Positions 32,976-45,061 of a stretch of 64,000 nt of DNA are shown piece by piece (position 1 is the stretch's first letter; each line of letters starts with the position of its first letter). Under the pieces are notes generated by a model, which saw nothing but the letters and a program-made list of their open reading frames with translations, did no database searches and was not told the DNA's origin. A program made the translations under genes and the position numbers. Source of the DNA: Coniella vitis (lineage: Eukaryota > Ascomycota > Sordariomycetes > Diaporthales > Schizoparmaceae); the NCBI GenBank assembly GCA_011317545.1, contig WUJK01000012.1, forward strand, positions 213,501 through 277,500, read 5' to 3'.

Positions 32976-35526
32976 TGCCTGAGCGAGGGAGCGTGGACTG
33001 AGCCGAGCGTCGTATCGGCTTGAAGGGCAAGGAGTTTGAATTACCAGCCAGGTTTCCTTGGAAAGTTGTTGCGGCTGAAAATGGGCGGTGAGCAGTGGGC
33101 TATGCAGCTTATGGGCACAAATGCAACCTCAGCAGGCCTGGTTGTTGACGCACAGGGGTCCTGAATTACGTATACGTGCTTTAGTATGAATGAGAAAAGC
33201 AAACAGTCAGCAATCGAGGCTCTTGTAGTTGATTACCGGCTTTAGTAATTCGCTATGCATTTCGATGTGATACTAAGTATCAGACAAGTGTATAAATGAG
33301 CAGACTGGAATTCGGAACGCGGGATTTATACTATCACAGTTAATAACTCAATAGGTGATTGGCCCCTTGAGCCGTACAATACGGCTGTAAGCCATAGAAC
33401 CCACTTTTTTCGACTTCCCAAATAGGAAATAGTGAGGCTACTATTCTTCTTCACGAGTATCCCCCTCATCTTGACAGGAGTAGCCCTAACCCTAAGGGAT
33501 CACACTGTTGATCGTTGATGACTAAGCAGTTTTGAGGATTTGACCCATAACTTTTACGGTACATGTACCTGTACGGTATCATATGTACCAACTACTGTAC
33601 TTTTCAAAGCCGTACATATATTGCCGATCCCTACAACTCATAGATACAGTCAGTTAATGGCTAAAATGAAGATCAAGTGCGAACTCGGGCTGCACAAATT
33701 GACTGATATCGGAAGTTTGTTAACATAAATTCCATTTTCCTTTCGTTTCTTTTTGTAGGCTTTTCTGCTCGTGGGTTATTCGAGAATGGTTTCATAGCCT
33801 CTTGTTTGAGGACACCGGCTTTTATGAGCCGAACCGAGGAAGAGATGGATGAGTGATGGATGTAATGATATTCTTGACAAGTCTACCCGGCAAGATAAGA
33901 GGAAATTCCCAAGCAAACATACGGGTACAGGTCATCACTACTGTTCGATATCGAGGCATAGGGCGATTGTGCTGGTCTGCCAGGAGAATAACATGGAGAT
34001 GGGAAACCTCGGCTACCAACCTGCTTTGAGATACATGACCGAGGTTGTCAGGAGGGAGGTTTCCAGTTCAGCCTATGGCAAGCCATGATCCATCAGCTAG
34101 TTGTGGATGCCAAGCAGATAAGTTATATTCCGACTTTATCAAGCTAGTCAGTCACCTACAATTGTGTCCCGTGATCCCTATATGCCCCTTGGTCTGGTCT
34201 CACAATACCATCTGCCGTTTTGCGAGACACTATTCTACTCAACGGCTACTCCTCCATAATACTATTTCGGTCTTGGAGAAACACGATAGGCTGCGAAGAT
34301 GCTAAGGATCTGGGTTACTTCCAGGTGGTGTTGTCCCAGCAAGCCTGTTGTAGTGGCATTATATATACTCTGGGCGACATACAGTATCTTCCACCACTCT
34401 GCAGAAAGGAACCATCACACATCCATTCTTATAGCATAGTCTACACTCAGTCAGACAAGGTTCTGGAAGCAAACGGCCTTGCTGCCCACTTCACAACACG
34501 GCGTGCCATGTTGTTGGGACTCGTGTTGTTCCCCAGACGCAGCTCGAGAATCGCCAGCCATTAACCCGTCATTCAACTTGGGTATACTTTCGGACCAAGA
34601 CACTACACTAACGGGGCTGTCTTCCTACCACGGTCAAGCGGCTTCGAGCCAAACCGCGTCCCCCTGGCGCAACAGGCACAGATGCCTTTGCGGTAGCCAT
34701 CTGGGCATCCAGATTGCCGGGCAATGCAACATTCTCCATGCGGGGAACCCTGTGCGTCTCCAGCGTGATCCTCCAGCTCAAGCTCTTCCCCGCCCAGGAG
34801 ACTTACCCCGGATGCCAAGCGTTGACGTGTGGGTGTTGGTCTGGGGGGACGCCACAGTGTCTCTGGGGGACCCTGCCAGCTTCTCCACGACGACTTGTCT
34901 GTTGTGAGTACAGCAAGGGAACGTCGTTGATTCCCCCGGCCGCTCTCCTATTCGCTGGCCCCTGTTATTCCAGACGGCCGGTCCAACGCTTGGAGGGTGC
35001 CTACACTGGGCCCAGATGTCTAGACCATCCTGTAAAACACCAATGACTTGTCACGAGCGTTCGCTGAAGAATCCTGGAAGGTTTCCGTGGGCCAAGCTAG
35101 CACCTTTTGTGTTCGCAAGCCGAGGCAGCAAGACCGCTTGACGCTTTCCCCAGTCGACGTCTGCTACCACTGGATGCACAATTCGCCACGTAAGTGAGGG
35201 CAATCGATACAAATGCACTGTATACAATCCTGGCAAACCGGGATTCCAAACAGAAAGCGGCACCTGCACGATCCCACGTTGAGGGGAAGAGATCCTCCCC
35301 AGGAGCATGCAAGATTCCACTGTTTGGGACCGCGGGGTGTGGCCGTCGAGGGCTGGCTGCGTCCAGAGTAGATAAGGCCTGCGGTGCCCCTCCTCGATCT
35401 CGGTGGCGGAACAGCCCTTTAGTTGTATATTTCTTATAAGACACTTTGGGCTACGATCAGGGCAATCACCTAGCAACAGGCTGGCTGGCTGTGCCTGGGA
35501 TACATTTACAACAGCTACGTCCAAAC
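32976..35526. other. 2.5-kb intergenic region, AT-rich, with telomere-like tract
   Basis: Divergent spacer between the NLR start (minus) and the MFS efflux pump (plus). It holds CCCTAACCCTAAGGG near 33,484 and a cluster of GTAC words at 33,558-33,615. The left half is AT-rich and could be relic DNA. No supported gene. Confidence 0.4.
33484..33498. repeat. interstitial telomere-like tract CCCTAACCCTAA
   Basis: Two consecutive CCCTAA units followed by GGG, about 510 bp upstream of the NLR start. It is the same unit as fungal telomeres (TTAGGG) but too short to be a relic telomere with confidence. It may be a telobox-type promoter element. Confidence 0.5.
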
Positions 35527-37475
35527 ATGGCCACGCACCAACAAAAGAGTGGTCACGGCGTCGTGGGATCGAGCGAGTCTCCCCAGATTTCAGATATTGA
35601 AAAGACGGCGTCAGTAGAGAAGGCCACGCTCGAAAAGGTCGAGAACGTTGCGCCTGTGCCGAGTCACGATGGCTCGGAGCCAGAAGCCAAGGTAGGCGTC
35701 CTGTCGAGCAACACCATCAAGTCTTGACTAACGAATGCCTCGTCACTCACACCACACAGCTGAGCACGCGTGCTTTGCTGGCCTTTGTTGCCCTTGCCTT
35801 CCTCTGGACAGGCTCCCAGATCCCCATCTACCTCTTTGGCGCCATCCCGCCCTACATCTACGCAGACATCGGCGGCTCGGACCGGTGGACGTGGATCACA
35901 CTGGCCAATATCCTGGCACTGGCTGCCGTCTGCCCCTTTGTCGGCTCGCTTTCCGACCTCTTTGGCCGCCGCTACATTGCCCTCTCGGGCTCCGCGCTCG
36001 TTGTCCTGGGCATGGTCATCGCCGCGACGGCCAAGACCATGAACGTCGTCATTGGCGGCCAGGTCTTTGCGGGCGCGGGCGCGGGCATCAACGAGCTGAC
36101 GGCGCTGGCCGCCGCCTCGGAGATGGCGCCCGTGTCGAAGCGAGGCAAATACGTGGGCGTCTTGGTCTTCACCATCACTCCCTTTTGCCTGTCGGCGCTG
36201 TACGCCCAGTTGATTGCCGCCTATGCCTCGTGGCGCTATGTCGGCCTCTTGTGCGCTCTGTGGAACTTGATCGGCCTGGTCATGACGGCTGTGTTCTACT
36301 TTCCCCCTCCGCGCACCAACCCGGGGGGACTGAGCCGCGCCGAGATTCTCAAGCAGATTGACTTTGTGGGTGGCTTCTTGAGCACATCTGGTTTGATCCT
36401 GTTCAGTAAGTTCCCTCTTTTCTCTTTTCCATCTTCTTCTTCTTCTTCTTCTTCTTCTTCTTCTTCTCCCAGCTTTCCTATTCTCCAGAATATCCACCGC
36501 GATCCCACCATACTAAAACAATATCCCGCTCCAGTGGCCGGAATGCAATGGGGCGGCTACCAATACGCCTGGGCCTCGGTCCACGTCCTCGTGCCCCTCC
36601 TCCTCGGCGCGGCCCTCGTCCTCGCCTTCATCGTCTGGGAGGGCTGGTTCGCGCCGTACCCCATGTTCCCGCGGCGCATCAACGAGAACCCGCGCGTGCT
36701 CGTGCTCACGCTCATCATCACGTGCATCTCGGGCGCCAACTTCATCTCCCTGCTCGCCTTCTGGCCGACGCAGGCCTTCAACGTCTACGGCCACGACCCC
36801 GTGCAAGTCGGCCTGCGCGCGCTGCCCTTTGGCCTGGCCCTCATGGCCGGCGCCGTGGCCGGGCTCGCCGCCCTCTCGCTCTTCCGCGGCGCCAACCGCA
36901 CCATCATGGTCTTCTCGTCCGTCCTCATGACCGCCGGCTGCGGCGCCATGGCCACCGCCCGCGTCGACAACATGGCCCAGCTGTGGGGCATCCTCGTGCT
37001 CGCGGGGCTCGGCATCGGCGGCATCGTCGTGCCCGCGAGCATCATCACCATGATCGTCTGCCCCGACGACCTCATCGCCACCGTCGCCGCGCTGACGCTC
37101 AGCATCCGCGTCGTCGGCGGCAGCATCGGCTACTCCATCTACTACAACGTCTTTGTCAACCGCTTCGTCCCCATCGCGACCGCGTACATTGGCGGCGCGC
37201 TCGCCGCCGGCGGCGTGTCCTCGCCCGCCGTCATCGCCGAGGTGATTGCGCTGACGGGCGCGGCGCTGCCCGGCGAAATCGCCGCGGTCCCCGGGATTGC
37301 GGGCAATGCGACGCTGTACGACGAGGTGATTTACGCCGGCCAGGTGGCGTATGCGGCGTCGTACCGCTATGTCTATCTGACGAGCATTGCGTTTGGCGCG
37401 GTCGCGGTCGTGTGCTCGTTGTTCTTGGGCGATATCAGTGCCTATATGGATGACCATGTTGCTGTACACATGTGA
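35527..37475 (+). CDS. MFS efflux transporter, TRI12 (trichothecene pump)-like, 14 TM
   Basis: Exons 35527-35691, 35760-36405 and 36535-37475 give 583 residues. A hydrophilic N-terminus of about 60 residues precedes about 14 hydrophobic segments. The motif GSLSDLFGRRYIALSG after the second helix is the MFS motif A. The first intron has a CTAAC branch site and the second a TACTAAAAC one. The central segment MQWGGYQYAWAS and the YPMFPRRI loop match the TRI12/siderophore-pump subgroup. It should be a plasma-membrane drug:H+ antiporter exporting a metabolite or xenobiotic. No metabolite gene is adjacent, so its cargo is unknown. It could serve the PKS cluster some 15 kb away, but that is speculative. 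The codon usage of exon 3 is markedly GC-rich. Confidence 0.9.
36434..36466 (+). repeat. (TTC)11 microsatellite in MFS intron 2
   Basis: Eleven TTC units inside the second intron of the efflux pump, between the donor (36406) and the branch site. It is the same unit and copy number as in the GMC gene intron. Confidence 0.9.
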
Positions 37476-38301
37476 TGGGGGGCAATTTTGAGGTTCAGAC
37501 ATGATGCAGATGTAAATGGTGAAAACAATTCTGTGAATAAAAGACATTCATCATGGTTGGTTGTGGTGCGACTTCTCCCGTTGGTCAATGACAGTCAACC
37601 TGTAGCCCCTTCTATCCGAACCGGTGCGATGTATGAACCCAAGAACACAGACTCTCAGCCTACAGTGCTTGAGATGCACGAACACTTTACCATAGAGCCC
37701 ATTAGATGAATCCAATTACGCTCAGACTACAATAACACAGCAACAGCAGACAGTTCCTGACACATCTCAACCGACAGCCCCAACACCTACCTATTCGCTC
37801 TTCTCAAGGACCAACAGGTCTTTTTTAGATCTTACTATACATGACTTCTCTTCTTACAAGCGTCCAATTTATTGCCACTTATAAATGACTTCTCCAATCA
37901 TTTCTAGAGATTTTGATTCGATTCGGTTCTTGGACGATCGTCCGCCTGGGAATTGTTGCAAACGTGTGCCGTGCCTCAAAGTCTTTTTCTTTTTTATAAT
38001 ACCTTTTTTCTTTTCTTTTCTATAAACACACAAAGCAAAGACGTCACCAAAACGAAAGAGTTCACTAAGCTCAGAACTCTGGCACCCCCAGTCTGTAGAG
38101 ATTGAAATACTGGCGCGGTGACTTGTGCACAATGAATGCAATATAAACCCCTGATTTCAGACGTGCGAGCATTTCTCAATACCGTCTGGGTTCGTGGTCA
38201 CAAACACTAGGCCTCGCAGAGTAAAAGGATGCAATCATACCGATACCAGACCTAAAATAACTAATAATAAATAAGCATACCCGCAAGTTCAACACCCACA
38301 A
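37476..38301. other. intergenic spacer, convergent 3' ends
   Basis: About 825 bp between two convergent stops, AT-rich, with T-rich and A-rich runs at 37,980-38,030 that may be 3' UTR and poly(A) signals. No supported gene. Confidence 0.45.
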
Positions 38302-39975
38302 CTACAACCCATCAGCTCTCGTCCCCCAAAGCCCATCCTTGGGCTCCTTCAGCCCACCCACAACCCTCTGGTCTGCCATGTCCAACCGATACATGATGTT
38401 GTTATAGTTGTACCCCCCCGGAGTCCACCACTGATTCCCCGAGAACGTGTTGACCAGCGTTCCCGAGAAATAGACCATCCTCCCGCCGCTCCCAGGCCCA
38501 GGCGCATCCATCAACTCGTAGTGCTGCACAGGATTGTACAAATCGTTGTGGTTGCACACGTAGCCGTCCCGCGCCATATGATGCGTAGCCACCTTCCGGC
38601 ACGCCTCCCAGGGCCCCTCGGGCGACCTCGCCGTGGCCAGCCAGATCTCGCCTGCCGTGGTGTCGCCCAGCTTTTGCTGCAGAATGTTGACCCACAGGTT
38701 CAGATACGGATTCCATGCGATGCCCACATGCGCAGCAGCTATGGCCTTTCCAGAATCCACATCGCGCAGCCGATAGGGAGACTCATCTGCGCGGATGAGG
38801 CCCGAGTGCCGCAGCTTCTCGGCTGTCTCGTAGTTGACGGGCTTCCCGCCCTTTGCCCAGCGCCAGGTCAGCGAGCCATCGCGCGCTCGAACTGCTTTGC
38901 GCCCATCTGGCGTGAGACAGGTGAAGGCTTCGTACTGTGTGGGGTCACAAACACTCGCAAAGTCTGCCTTGACGCGCACGTTTTTGCCGTAGTACGCATA
39001 CCGAACGCCATGGTCAACCACAAAGATTGTATGGCCGCTCGGCGCAAGGGTGTCCTCGGGCTTGTTGAACTTGACCAGTTTCTCCAGCACTCGCTTCTTG
39101 TCATCCCACAGCACCAGTCCTTCCTCGATGCGCTCCATGCTACGGCCCGCAGCATAGTACCGCGCCACCAGGCGCTCGCAGCTCTGTGCGTCCGGCACAA
39201 CCGTCAGCCCGTCGACCCAGATGGGGAAGCTCCCGGCCGTGTCCAGTTTCATGCTCACCATGGCGCGCACAAACTCGTGGGGCTCATCGCGTTCGGTAAA
39301 ATACGCAAAATCCAGGCCGCGGTCCGGGTCGAGCTGTGCAGGCAGGTCGGTCGTCGCCCCCGTCATGGCAAAGTTGCCCAGTCCAAACGAAAACCGGTCC
39401 GTGTCCTGCCACATCCACAGCAGTTTGCCTTGGAACTGCGCGCACTGCACGGTATCGCTTCCCGCGACCTTGCCGTTGACCAGCGGCTTGCAAAGGGCGG
39501 TCGGTTGCCCCAACAGCACGCTGTCCCTGTAGATGCCATATCCTGTCATGCGGTACAGCCGCTCGGCTGGCTGGGTGCGCTGCAGCTTGAGCTCGACCGA
39601 GCCGCCCGGCTTGGGGTGGATCTGCAGGCCAGCGACCCCGAGGAAGCCGACGGGAGACCCGTAGCCGTAGCTGCTCACAGTGACCCAGAGGGGCTCGCCA
39701 TCCATCAGGCCGGGCTCGTAAAAGGCAACGAAGCCGGCGCTGTCGGTCATGTAGACTGCTTTGAAGGTGGTGCGCAGGAAGACGAGCGGGATGCCGCGGT
39801 TGGTTTCTGCGTCGACGACATGGATGGCAAAATAACATGCAGACAAGTCGTGCCCGCTGGCGGGTGAGGCTGCGACATGCTGCTGGTCTCGTCGGGTTGG
39901 AGAGGACGAAGAAACGTTGGATACTATCCGATCGAGGCCGGCAAGGAATGAGGAGCGCTGTGAGCGGGGCGTCAT
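38302..39975 (-). CDS. uncharacterised 557-residue protein, beta-propeller-like
   Basis: Long single-exon gene of clear coding quality whose family I do not recognise. The N-terminal 40 residues are Ser/Arg-rich and probably disordered. An Ig/carboxypeptidase-regulatory-like segment follows (ETNRGIPLVFLRTTFKAVYMTDSAGFVAF...), then a series of blade-like beta units rich in Trp/Tyr/Gly. The motifs EIWLATARSPEGPWE and VYFSGTLVNTFSGNQW near the C-terminus resemble those in five-bladed propeller glycosidase-fold proteins (GH43/GH32-like), but no catalytic triad can be assigned. There is no signal peptide, so a cytoplasmic location is likely. Start at ATG 39973-39975; no upstream alternative looked better. 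Function unknown. Confidence 0.75.
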   Translation of the reverse strand: MTPRSQRSSFLAGLDRIVSNVSSSSPTRRDQQHVAASPASGHDLSACYFAIHVVDAETNRGIPLVFLRTTFKAVYMTDSAGFVAFYEPGLMDGEPLWVTVSSYGYGSPVGFLGVAGLQIHPKPGGSVELKLQRTQPAERLYRMTGYGIYRDSVLLGQPTALCKPLVNGKVAGSDTVQCAQFQGKLLWMWQDTDRFSFGLGNFAMTGATTDLPAQLDPDRGLDFAYFTERDEPHEFVRAMVSMKLDTAGSFPIWVDGLTVVPDAQSCERLVARYYAAGRSMERIEEGLVLWDDKKRVLEKLVKFNKPEDTLAPSGHTIFVVDHGVRYAYYGKNVRVKADFASVCDPTQYEAFTCLTPDGRKAVRARDGSLTWRWAKGGKPVNYETAEKLRHSGLIRADESPYRLRDVDSGKAIAAAHVGIAWNPYLNLWVNILQQKLGDTTAGEIWLATARSPEGPWEACRKVATHHMARDGYVCNHNDLYNPVQHYELMDAPGPGSGGRMVYFSGTLVNTFSGNQWWTPGGYNYNNIMYRLDMADQRVVGGLKEPKDGLWGTRADGL

Positions 39976-40923
39976 GGTCGCAGGGCCGCCTGGGGCTGGG
40001 GCGGTAATCAGGGCTTGCTTTCGTCGCTGCGTCTCCTCCTAGTCGAGCTGTTCCTGATAATCCTGAGAGCCGGGGATGGCGCACCGCTTGACGTGCCCAA
40101 AGAGACGCTGGGAGCGGGAGGGTTGCTGAGCAGGCATGGTGAACGAAAAAGAGGTGTATCAACAAATGAGCTGTATGTAACTGTGTAACCGAGCATCGAT
40201 GTCTGCGCTGAGCAGTGCTCGGCGGATTGGATGCGGGGGGTGCATGTGAAAGGGTGATATGTACGTCAGGCGATCGAGCAACGTCTTGTGCTCTTGTGAG
40301 GGACGTAGGTTTCAGTCTTTCATTTTACATTTGTAAAATGGATGAACCGCGACTGCTGCAGTCTGTGCAACGCACTTTCCATGTACTTGATCTTCTGTGC
40401 ATCTTTGGAAAGGTCTCCTGGCAAACAACCGGTGATGGATGCAGAACAGGAGGGAGACATGTACCCTGATCAGACGGAATATCTTTATCGCCGCGCTTAT
40501 GTAAGGCAGCTGGAAGTACTTTGGGCTCTCGGTACTCCCAAGCGACCTGGGTTACTTTGAGACTTGTAGCCAGACGCCCAGTCCAAGGAGAGCGTCCATC
40601 TACGTCGTAAAAATGTCAGAAATAATATTGTCATTACGCTTCAAAACTCATATAACAGAGGGGAGGGCGACCTACTATGTATAATCACCTCGACCCGCTT
40701 GACGTGAGAGCTTGTACAATCAACATAGCCAAACCACGAAGGAAAAGAAAATATAAAGAAGCCAGCCATGCCCATATCTCTGATAAATTATAAAAACATG
40801 CAGAATATTTTCTATCCGTTTGTGCTGTGTTGCAACACCCCATTTATGTAATTGTAGTTCTACTGCCTCAAACACGGTTTGCAAGTAGACGTGGCATCAT
40901 CATCAATCCAAAGCCCATTCTTC
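39976..40923. other. intergenic region
   Basis: About 950 bp between the start of the 557-residue protein gene and the stop of the PAP2 gene, both minus strand. AT-rich after 40,600. No supported gene. Confidence 0.45.
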
Positions 40924-42510
40924 CTAGTAGGGATTCACGCGCGACAGAGGGCGTCGCCGGCGCATGCCCGTTGTAGGAACGGGCTTCTCCAGTCTCCATG
41001 CCCACAGCAGCAGATCCTCCAGTGGCAAGAAGTTCATCAAAATGCGGTTCGAGGCAAACGCGACAACCACCACCAGACTAGCCACCATGGCGTCCATAAA
41101 GTAGTGGTTGGCAGTGGCGACAATGGTCAGCAGCACCCAGCAAGGGTACCATACGCCAAAGACAAAGAATGCAATGCGGGATGCCGTCGACCGCTCGCTG
41201 GTGCTGCCGCTGCGCGCTGGTTGCTCGAGAAGGCTGGAGCCCGAGGTTTGGCTCTCCTCATCGGCGCCAGGGACTGGCAGCCAGGTCGAGCTGGGGTTGC
41301 GCGTCTTGCCAAACCGGCGGTACATCTCCTTGGCTCCACTCAGGGCCGCACTTTCGTAGATGAAGACGCATCCGATGCAAAAGGCGTAGCCAAAGTGCAT
41401 ACTGGGCATGGCAGCCAGACGGTTGACAAAGTTACCGCTCATCCAGACCGAGGTCGCGTCCTCACCGTTGACCGTGTCGATGAAGCCGTATTCTGGGGGC
41501 AGCAGGCGCGGGGGCATGCACGGGTAGAAGATGAAGACCATAAAGGCAAACAGGTTGCACAAAGTCATGGTGCGGCGGGCAGTCGCAAATCGAGAAAAGG
41601 TTGGGGACATGTAGTAGTAAAATGCAATGAAGCTAGAGAATTGTGTTCGACGTTAGCATGTTTTGAAGCTTCCATGAATAGAGAGCAGCGCCACCGAGGT
41701 TTGGGACCAGGACAATGGCAATAACAACGTACCCTACTGTTCCAGGAATGTGAATAAGGGCGTACGAGCGGTTGAGGATGGTCAGGAAAGTGCCGCGCCA
41801 ATCGCCAGCTCGAGCGCCAGTCAAGAACCACTGCTGAACGTTCCACTCGGTCCACCGCTGGGTACCCGTCATCTCAGTCCGTCCAAACATGCGCGTCTCA
41901 AGCTCGAGTATGGCAAGCGCGTGGTTCTGCGCAACATCCCACATCTGCTTGCTGCCACCGTAGTAAACAGCCGCCATGTAAGCCGTGAGACGGTAAAAGA
42001 AGAACTGCAGAACCCAGTAGAACATCTCGACCAAGAAGGGGAACTTTTGCAGGAGGCGCGAGTGTATGTGGCGCGCAAAGCGCGACGAGTTGGGCGTGCG
42101 GACAGTCCATATGCCAAAGACACGACGAGTCTTGGAAGGGAACTCGGGGTTGAAGGCGCGGCGCGCCAGCAGCTCGCTATCGTACGAGGAGCGCGGAGAG
42201 TTGGAGGTCGGTGAGCCGGCAATGGGCGAGTACGAGGCATTCTTGCCGCCAAAGATGGAGAAGTCCTTGGCGCGGGTCAAGTACATGGAGGTGAAGAGGA
42301 TGGACACGATGAGCTGCAGAGGAGAAGAAGCATTGGAATTAGCATGCCATCAGCGCGCGGCTGCCGGGGGAGGACGAGGCGCTTGCTACTTACCACAGGC
42401 TCGACCCAGTCGGGCATGCGAAAGACGTGTGGATGCCAGTCATCGTTGGGGACACCGCTGGAGGCCATGGTCGCGACGCGAGGCGGAATCTCGATGGGAG
42501 CACCGAGCAT
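40924..42510 (-). CDS. PAP2-superfamily membrane protein (Aur1 / inositolphosphotransferase-like)
   Basis: Exons 42394-42510, 41733-42313 and 40924-41632 give 468 residues from the ATG at 42508-42510. A second ATG at 42466-42468 would shorten it by 14. Six or so hydrophobic segments are present. The PAP2 catalytic motifs appear as AMPSMHFGYAF (SxHxG-like) and ANHYFMDA (the HxxxD motif), the pattern seen in PAP2_3/Aur1-type proteins. The loop between them carries a Ser-rich variable insert (SSTWLPVPGADEESQTSGSS). The role is probably lipid-phosphate or inositol-phosphoryl transfer in a Golgi or ER membrane. It is widespread in ascomycetes and looks like a housekeeping gene. Confidence 0.87.
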
Positions 42511-43473
42511 TGGACCGGAAGACCACAGAGGCCTTGTGGATGGATGTTAGGGAATCGACAACGGTTGTTCTCCGTCGCGCTGGGGTCAAACCCAAGTCCG
42601 TTGAGGGTGCGAGGCCGACAGGACAAGCAAAAAATCGAGGAGATGGGGTGTACAGCCTCAGGTTTCACGAAGGTATCGGCGACACAGAGCTGAATTGCAG
42701 TCGAATGCAGCCGAAGCTGTAGTAGGACAGGAATCGAGGCACGCGACACAGCGGCAAGGGGCAAAAGAGAGGCTTGTCGTAGAGCGCTGACGACGCTGGC
42801 AACGTGGACGGAACAGCGGCAGCGGCCCCGGCACCGGCAGCAGGGATAGTCGAGACAAGGCGACAACCCCAGAGAACTGGCCGAGTAGGACCAGGAGAGG
42901 AGGAGAGGTGGTCGAACAATCAACCGACAACGACGATACCGACGACGACGACGACGACGATGGTTGATGGTGGAAAAGGCAAGTTTCCAGGGGATCAGGA
43001 AAAAGGACGCTGGGGAAAAGCGGTTCAAGGGTTAGTGCCAAACGAAGAGGCGGGAAGTCAGAAGAGCGCTGGAGTGCAAGGGAAAAGGCCGCCGCTGCCA
43101 GCCAATCGTAAAGAGGATGCAGATGTAAGCCTGGCAAGGCAGCAGGCCCAGGCCAGGTCAGGGTTTGGTGTGTATGGAGACGCGCTGTAATTAGCAGCGA
43201 ATCAGGCGGGCGGCGCGCTGCTGTATTATTACGTGCACCAGCACAGCATCCCTGACTAGGGCCCGCTAGCGGCCATTGCGGCCCCTAGGCCTCTGGACTT
43301 TACTGCGATTGTAACTCTTTTCAGCGGGGCCCCTAATCCTCCTACTGCGGGCTGCCGTAGGGGCGCAGACAGCGGCACAGGGCCGCCAAGCCAGCATAAG
43401 CCAGCATAGACCAGGGGCTCCTGGCACCCTCCCAGGCCAATTGCTACCATATTACAAGGCCAGAGGCCCTGTT
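42511..43473. other. PAP2 gene upstream region with (GAC)6
   Basis: About 960 bp with a purine-rich plus strand (pyrimidine-rich on the PAP2 sense strand), including six GAC units at 42941-42958. It probably contains the long 5' leader and promoter of the PAP2 gene. No supported gene. Confidence 0.45.
42941..42958 (+). repeat. (GAC)6 microsatellite
   Basis: Six GAC units in the leader/promoter region of the PAP2 gene. Confidence 0.85.
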
Positions 43474-44305
43474 CTAGGTGGCTCTGTTCTCGACAGTTTT
43501 ATTATCCGCCATATCAAGAGCCATCATGACTTCATCAGCACTGGCGTATGCGTTCGTCCAACATCCATACATGACTCCACCAACCATACAGTTCTCGGGC
43601 ATCAGGATATTTGCGATTGTCGTAGTTATCCGCTTCCTCTTGTGACTCGAAAGGCCCAGAGCTTCGATATGGCCAATGTCCGATAACAATAGTGTATGGA
43701 ATGGATCCGATGCTGAAGACATCGATTGATGGGTTGAAGTCCAGGCCCCGTTTGGGTCGAAGAAGCCTGCATCTGGCAAGTGCCCGCCATCTAGACCAAG
43801 CCAGTCGCAAGTCGAGCCACCGACGTCACAGAGCTAGAGATCTAAGGCTGTCGGCGACGTGGCGTGGACTAAGAAGTTATCTGGGCGTAGGTCTGAATGT
43901 ACAACGTCTCGACTATGAATGTATTGAATCGCGTCAACAACCTGTCGACACCATTTTCGGCGGATATTGAGGTGGATCATGTCGTAGTGCTCCTCGAGAA
44001 ACTGTTGAAGGCTGCCATGGCTCGAAGCAGGCCCCGGGGAGAATCTTGCCACCCAAAGTACCTGAAGTGGTGTGAACACAGCCCAGAGAGTGTAGGTTGA
44101 TGGGAAGCAGACCTTACGATTCTTGGGGGTCCCCAACGGTTTCAAAAATCTGCCGCTCAACCTCAAAGCTCGTAGCGATATTGTCTGTCAATCGCTGATA
44201 AGCGCTGCTTTCCTCCCAGACCCTCGCAGGGCTTGTAAGAAGCACATCTTTCCGTGCGCGGTGGAATTGCGATGTGGACCCGCGGAATAGCGCTTGGTCA
44301 GACAT
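43474..44305 (-). pseudogene. decayed serine/threonine protein kinase gene
   Basis: Remains of a small fungal kinase. From the ATG at 44303-44305 the reading runs through SFEVERQIFETVGDPQE. After a plausible intron it continues as YFGWQDSPRGLL, then in another frame HGSLQQFLEEHYD, IQYIHSRDVVHSDLRPDNFLVH (catalytic loop, HSDLRPDN for HRDLKPEN), GGSTCDWLGLDGGHLPDAGFFDPN, IDVFSIGSIPYTIVIGHWPYRS, and finally MYGCWTNAYASADEV. Lesions: a frame switch near 44,030-44,050, an in-frame TAG at 43834-43836, a frame switch near 43,740-43,760, and another near 43,590. The DFG motif reads DVG. With this many breaks the gene is very unlikely to make a kinase. Confidence 0.85.
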
Positions 44306-45061
44306 TGTGTAGGCTTCGAGATCAGAGTGGTGAAAAGAAGCTCGGTCGGCATCTATGGTCCCCTTGGAAAGTAAAAACCCTAACCCCAACCGCCCTGGCT
44401 TCCATGGCCAACTCCACGGAAACACGGTTGGATATATCTGCAAGAGGACACGCAGGATCCATCGTGCTGACCGATCGTCACAGCCGCAGACACAGCCCAG
44501 CACAGCAGATGATGCTGGAGAACGGAGCACAGGCCCGCACTCCCTTCTCGCTGCCGTCACGCCGCAGCACCTGTATATCGGAGTGGGCAGCTGGTGGACA
44601 GCAACGAGCACCACAACCTTTACGGATTGATAACGATGAGCGATGAGCGATGAGCGACCCCTTGCGGCATCAAGCCAAGCCAGCCTCCAATATCCGAGGC
44701 TTGGGCACAATTGTGACCACGGCTACGGCTAGCTAAACATCACTGCTCCATCCTCCCTGGTCGGCGAACAGATTGTCAGAGGTGCTTTCACACGATCGTT
44801 CACGGTATGATTCAGATCATGGCGTGTTCCAGCTGCTCGTCCTCGTCGGAATCTTCCTCGCTGCCAACCTTTCAGGGTTTGTTTGAGAGCGTATCTTTCT
44901 ACAACTGATGACATCGCCGTCTCTGGAACTTCCGCCCTCTATCAGGTCTTATCAGATCTGAACCGCGGTGGCAGAGCAGCATAACAGGAGACCACCCACG
45001 CGGATCGCTTCAGCTGAAAGTTCAAAGGATGACTATCGAAACAAGAGAAATACCATGCTAT
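44306..45061. other. intergenic region with telomere-like tract
   Basis: Upstream of the kinase pseudogene and downstream of the rhamnosidase. AAACCCTAACCCC lies near 44,377-44,389, about 75 bp upstream of the pseudogene start. No supported gene. Confidence 0.45.

Noticed and set aside
36513..37547. 344-codon open frame antisense to the MFS efflux pump
   Set aside because: Extremely Asp/Gly/Arg/His-rich translation typical of the complement of GC3-rich coding DNA; the plus strand encodes a clear transporter.
38521..39867. 448-codon open frame antisense to the 557-residue protein gene
   Set aside because: No domain, irregular composition; the minus-strand frame is longer and has coherent beta-rich structure.
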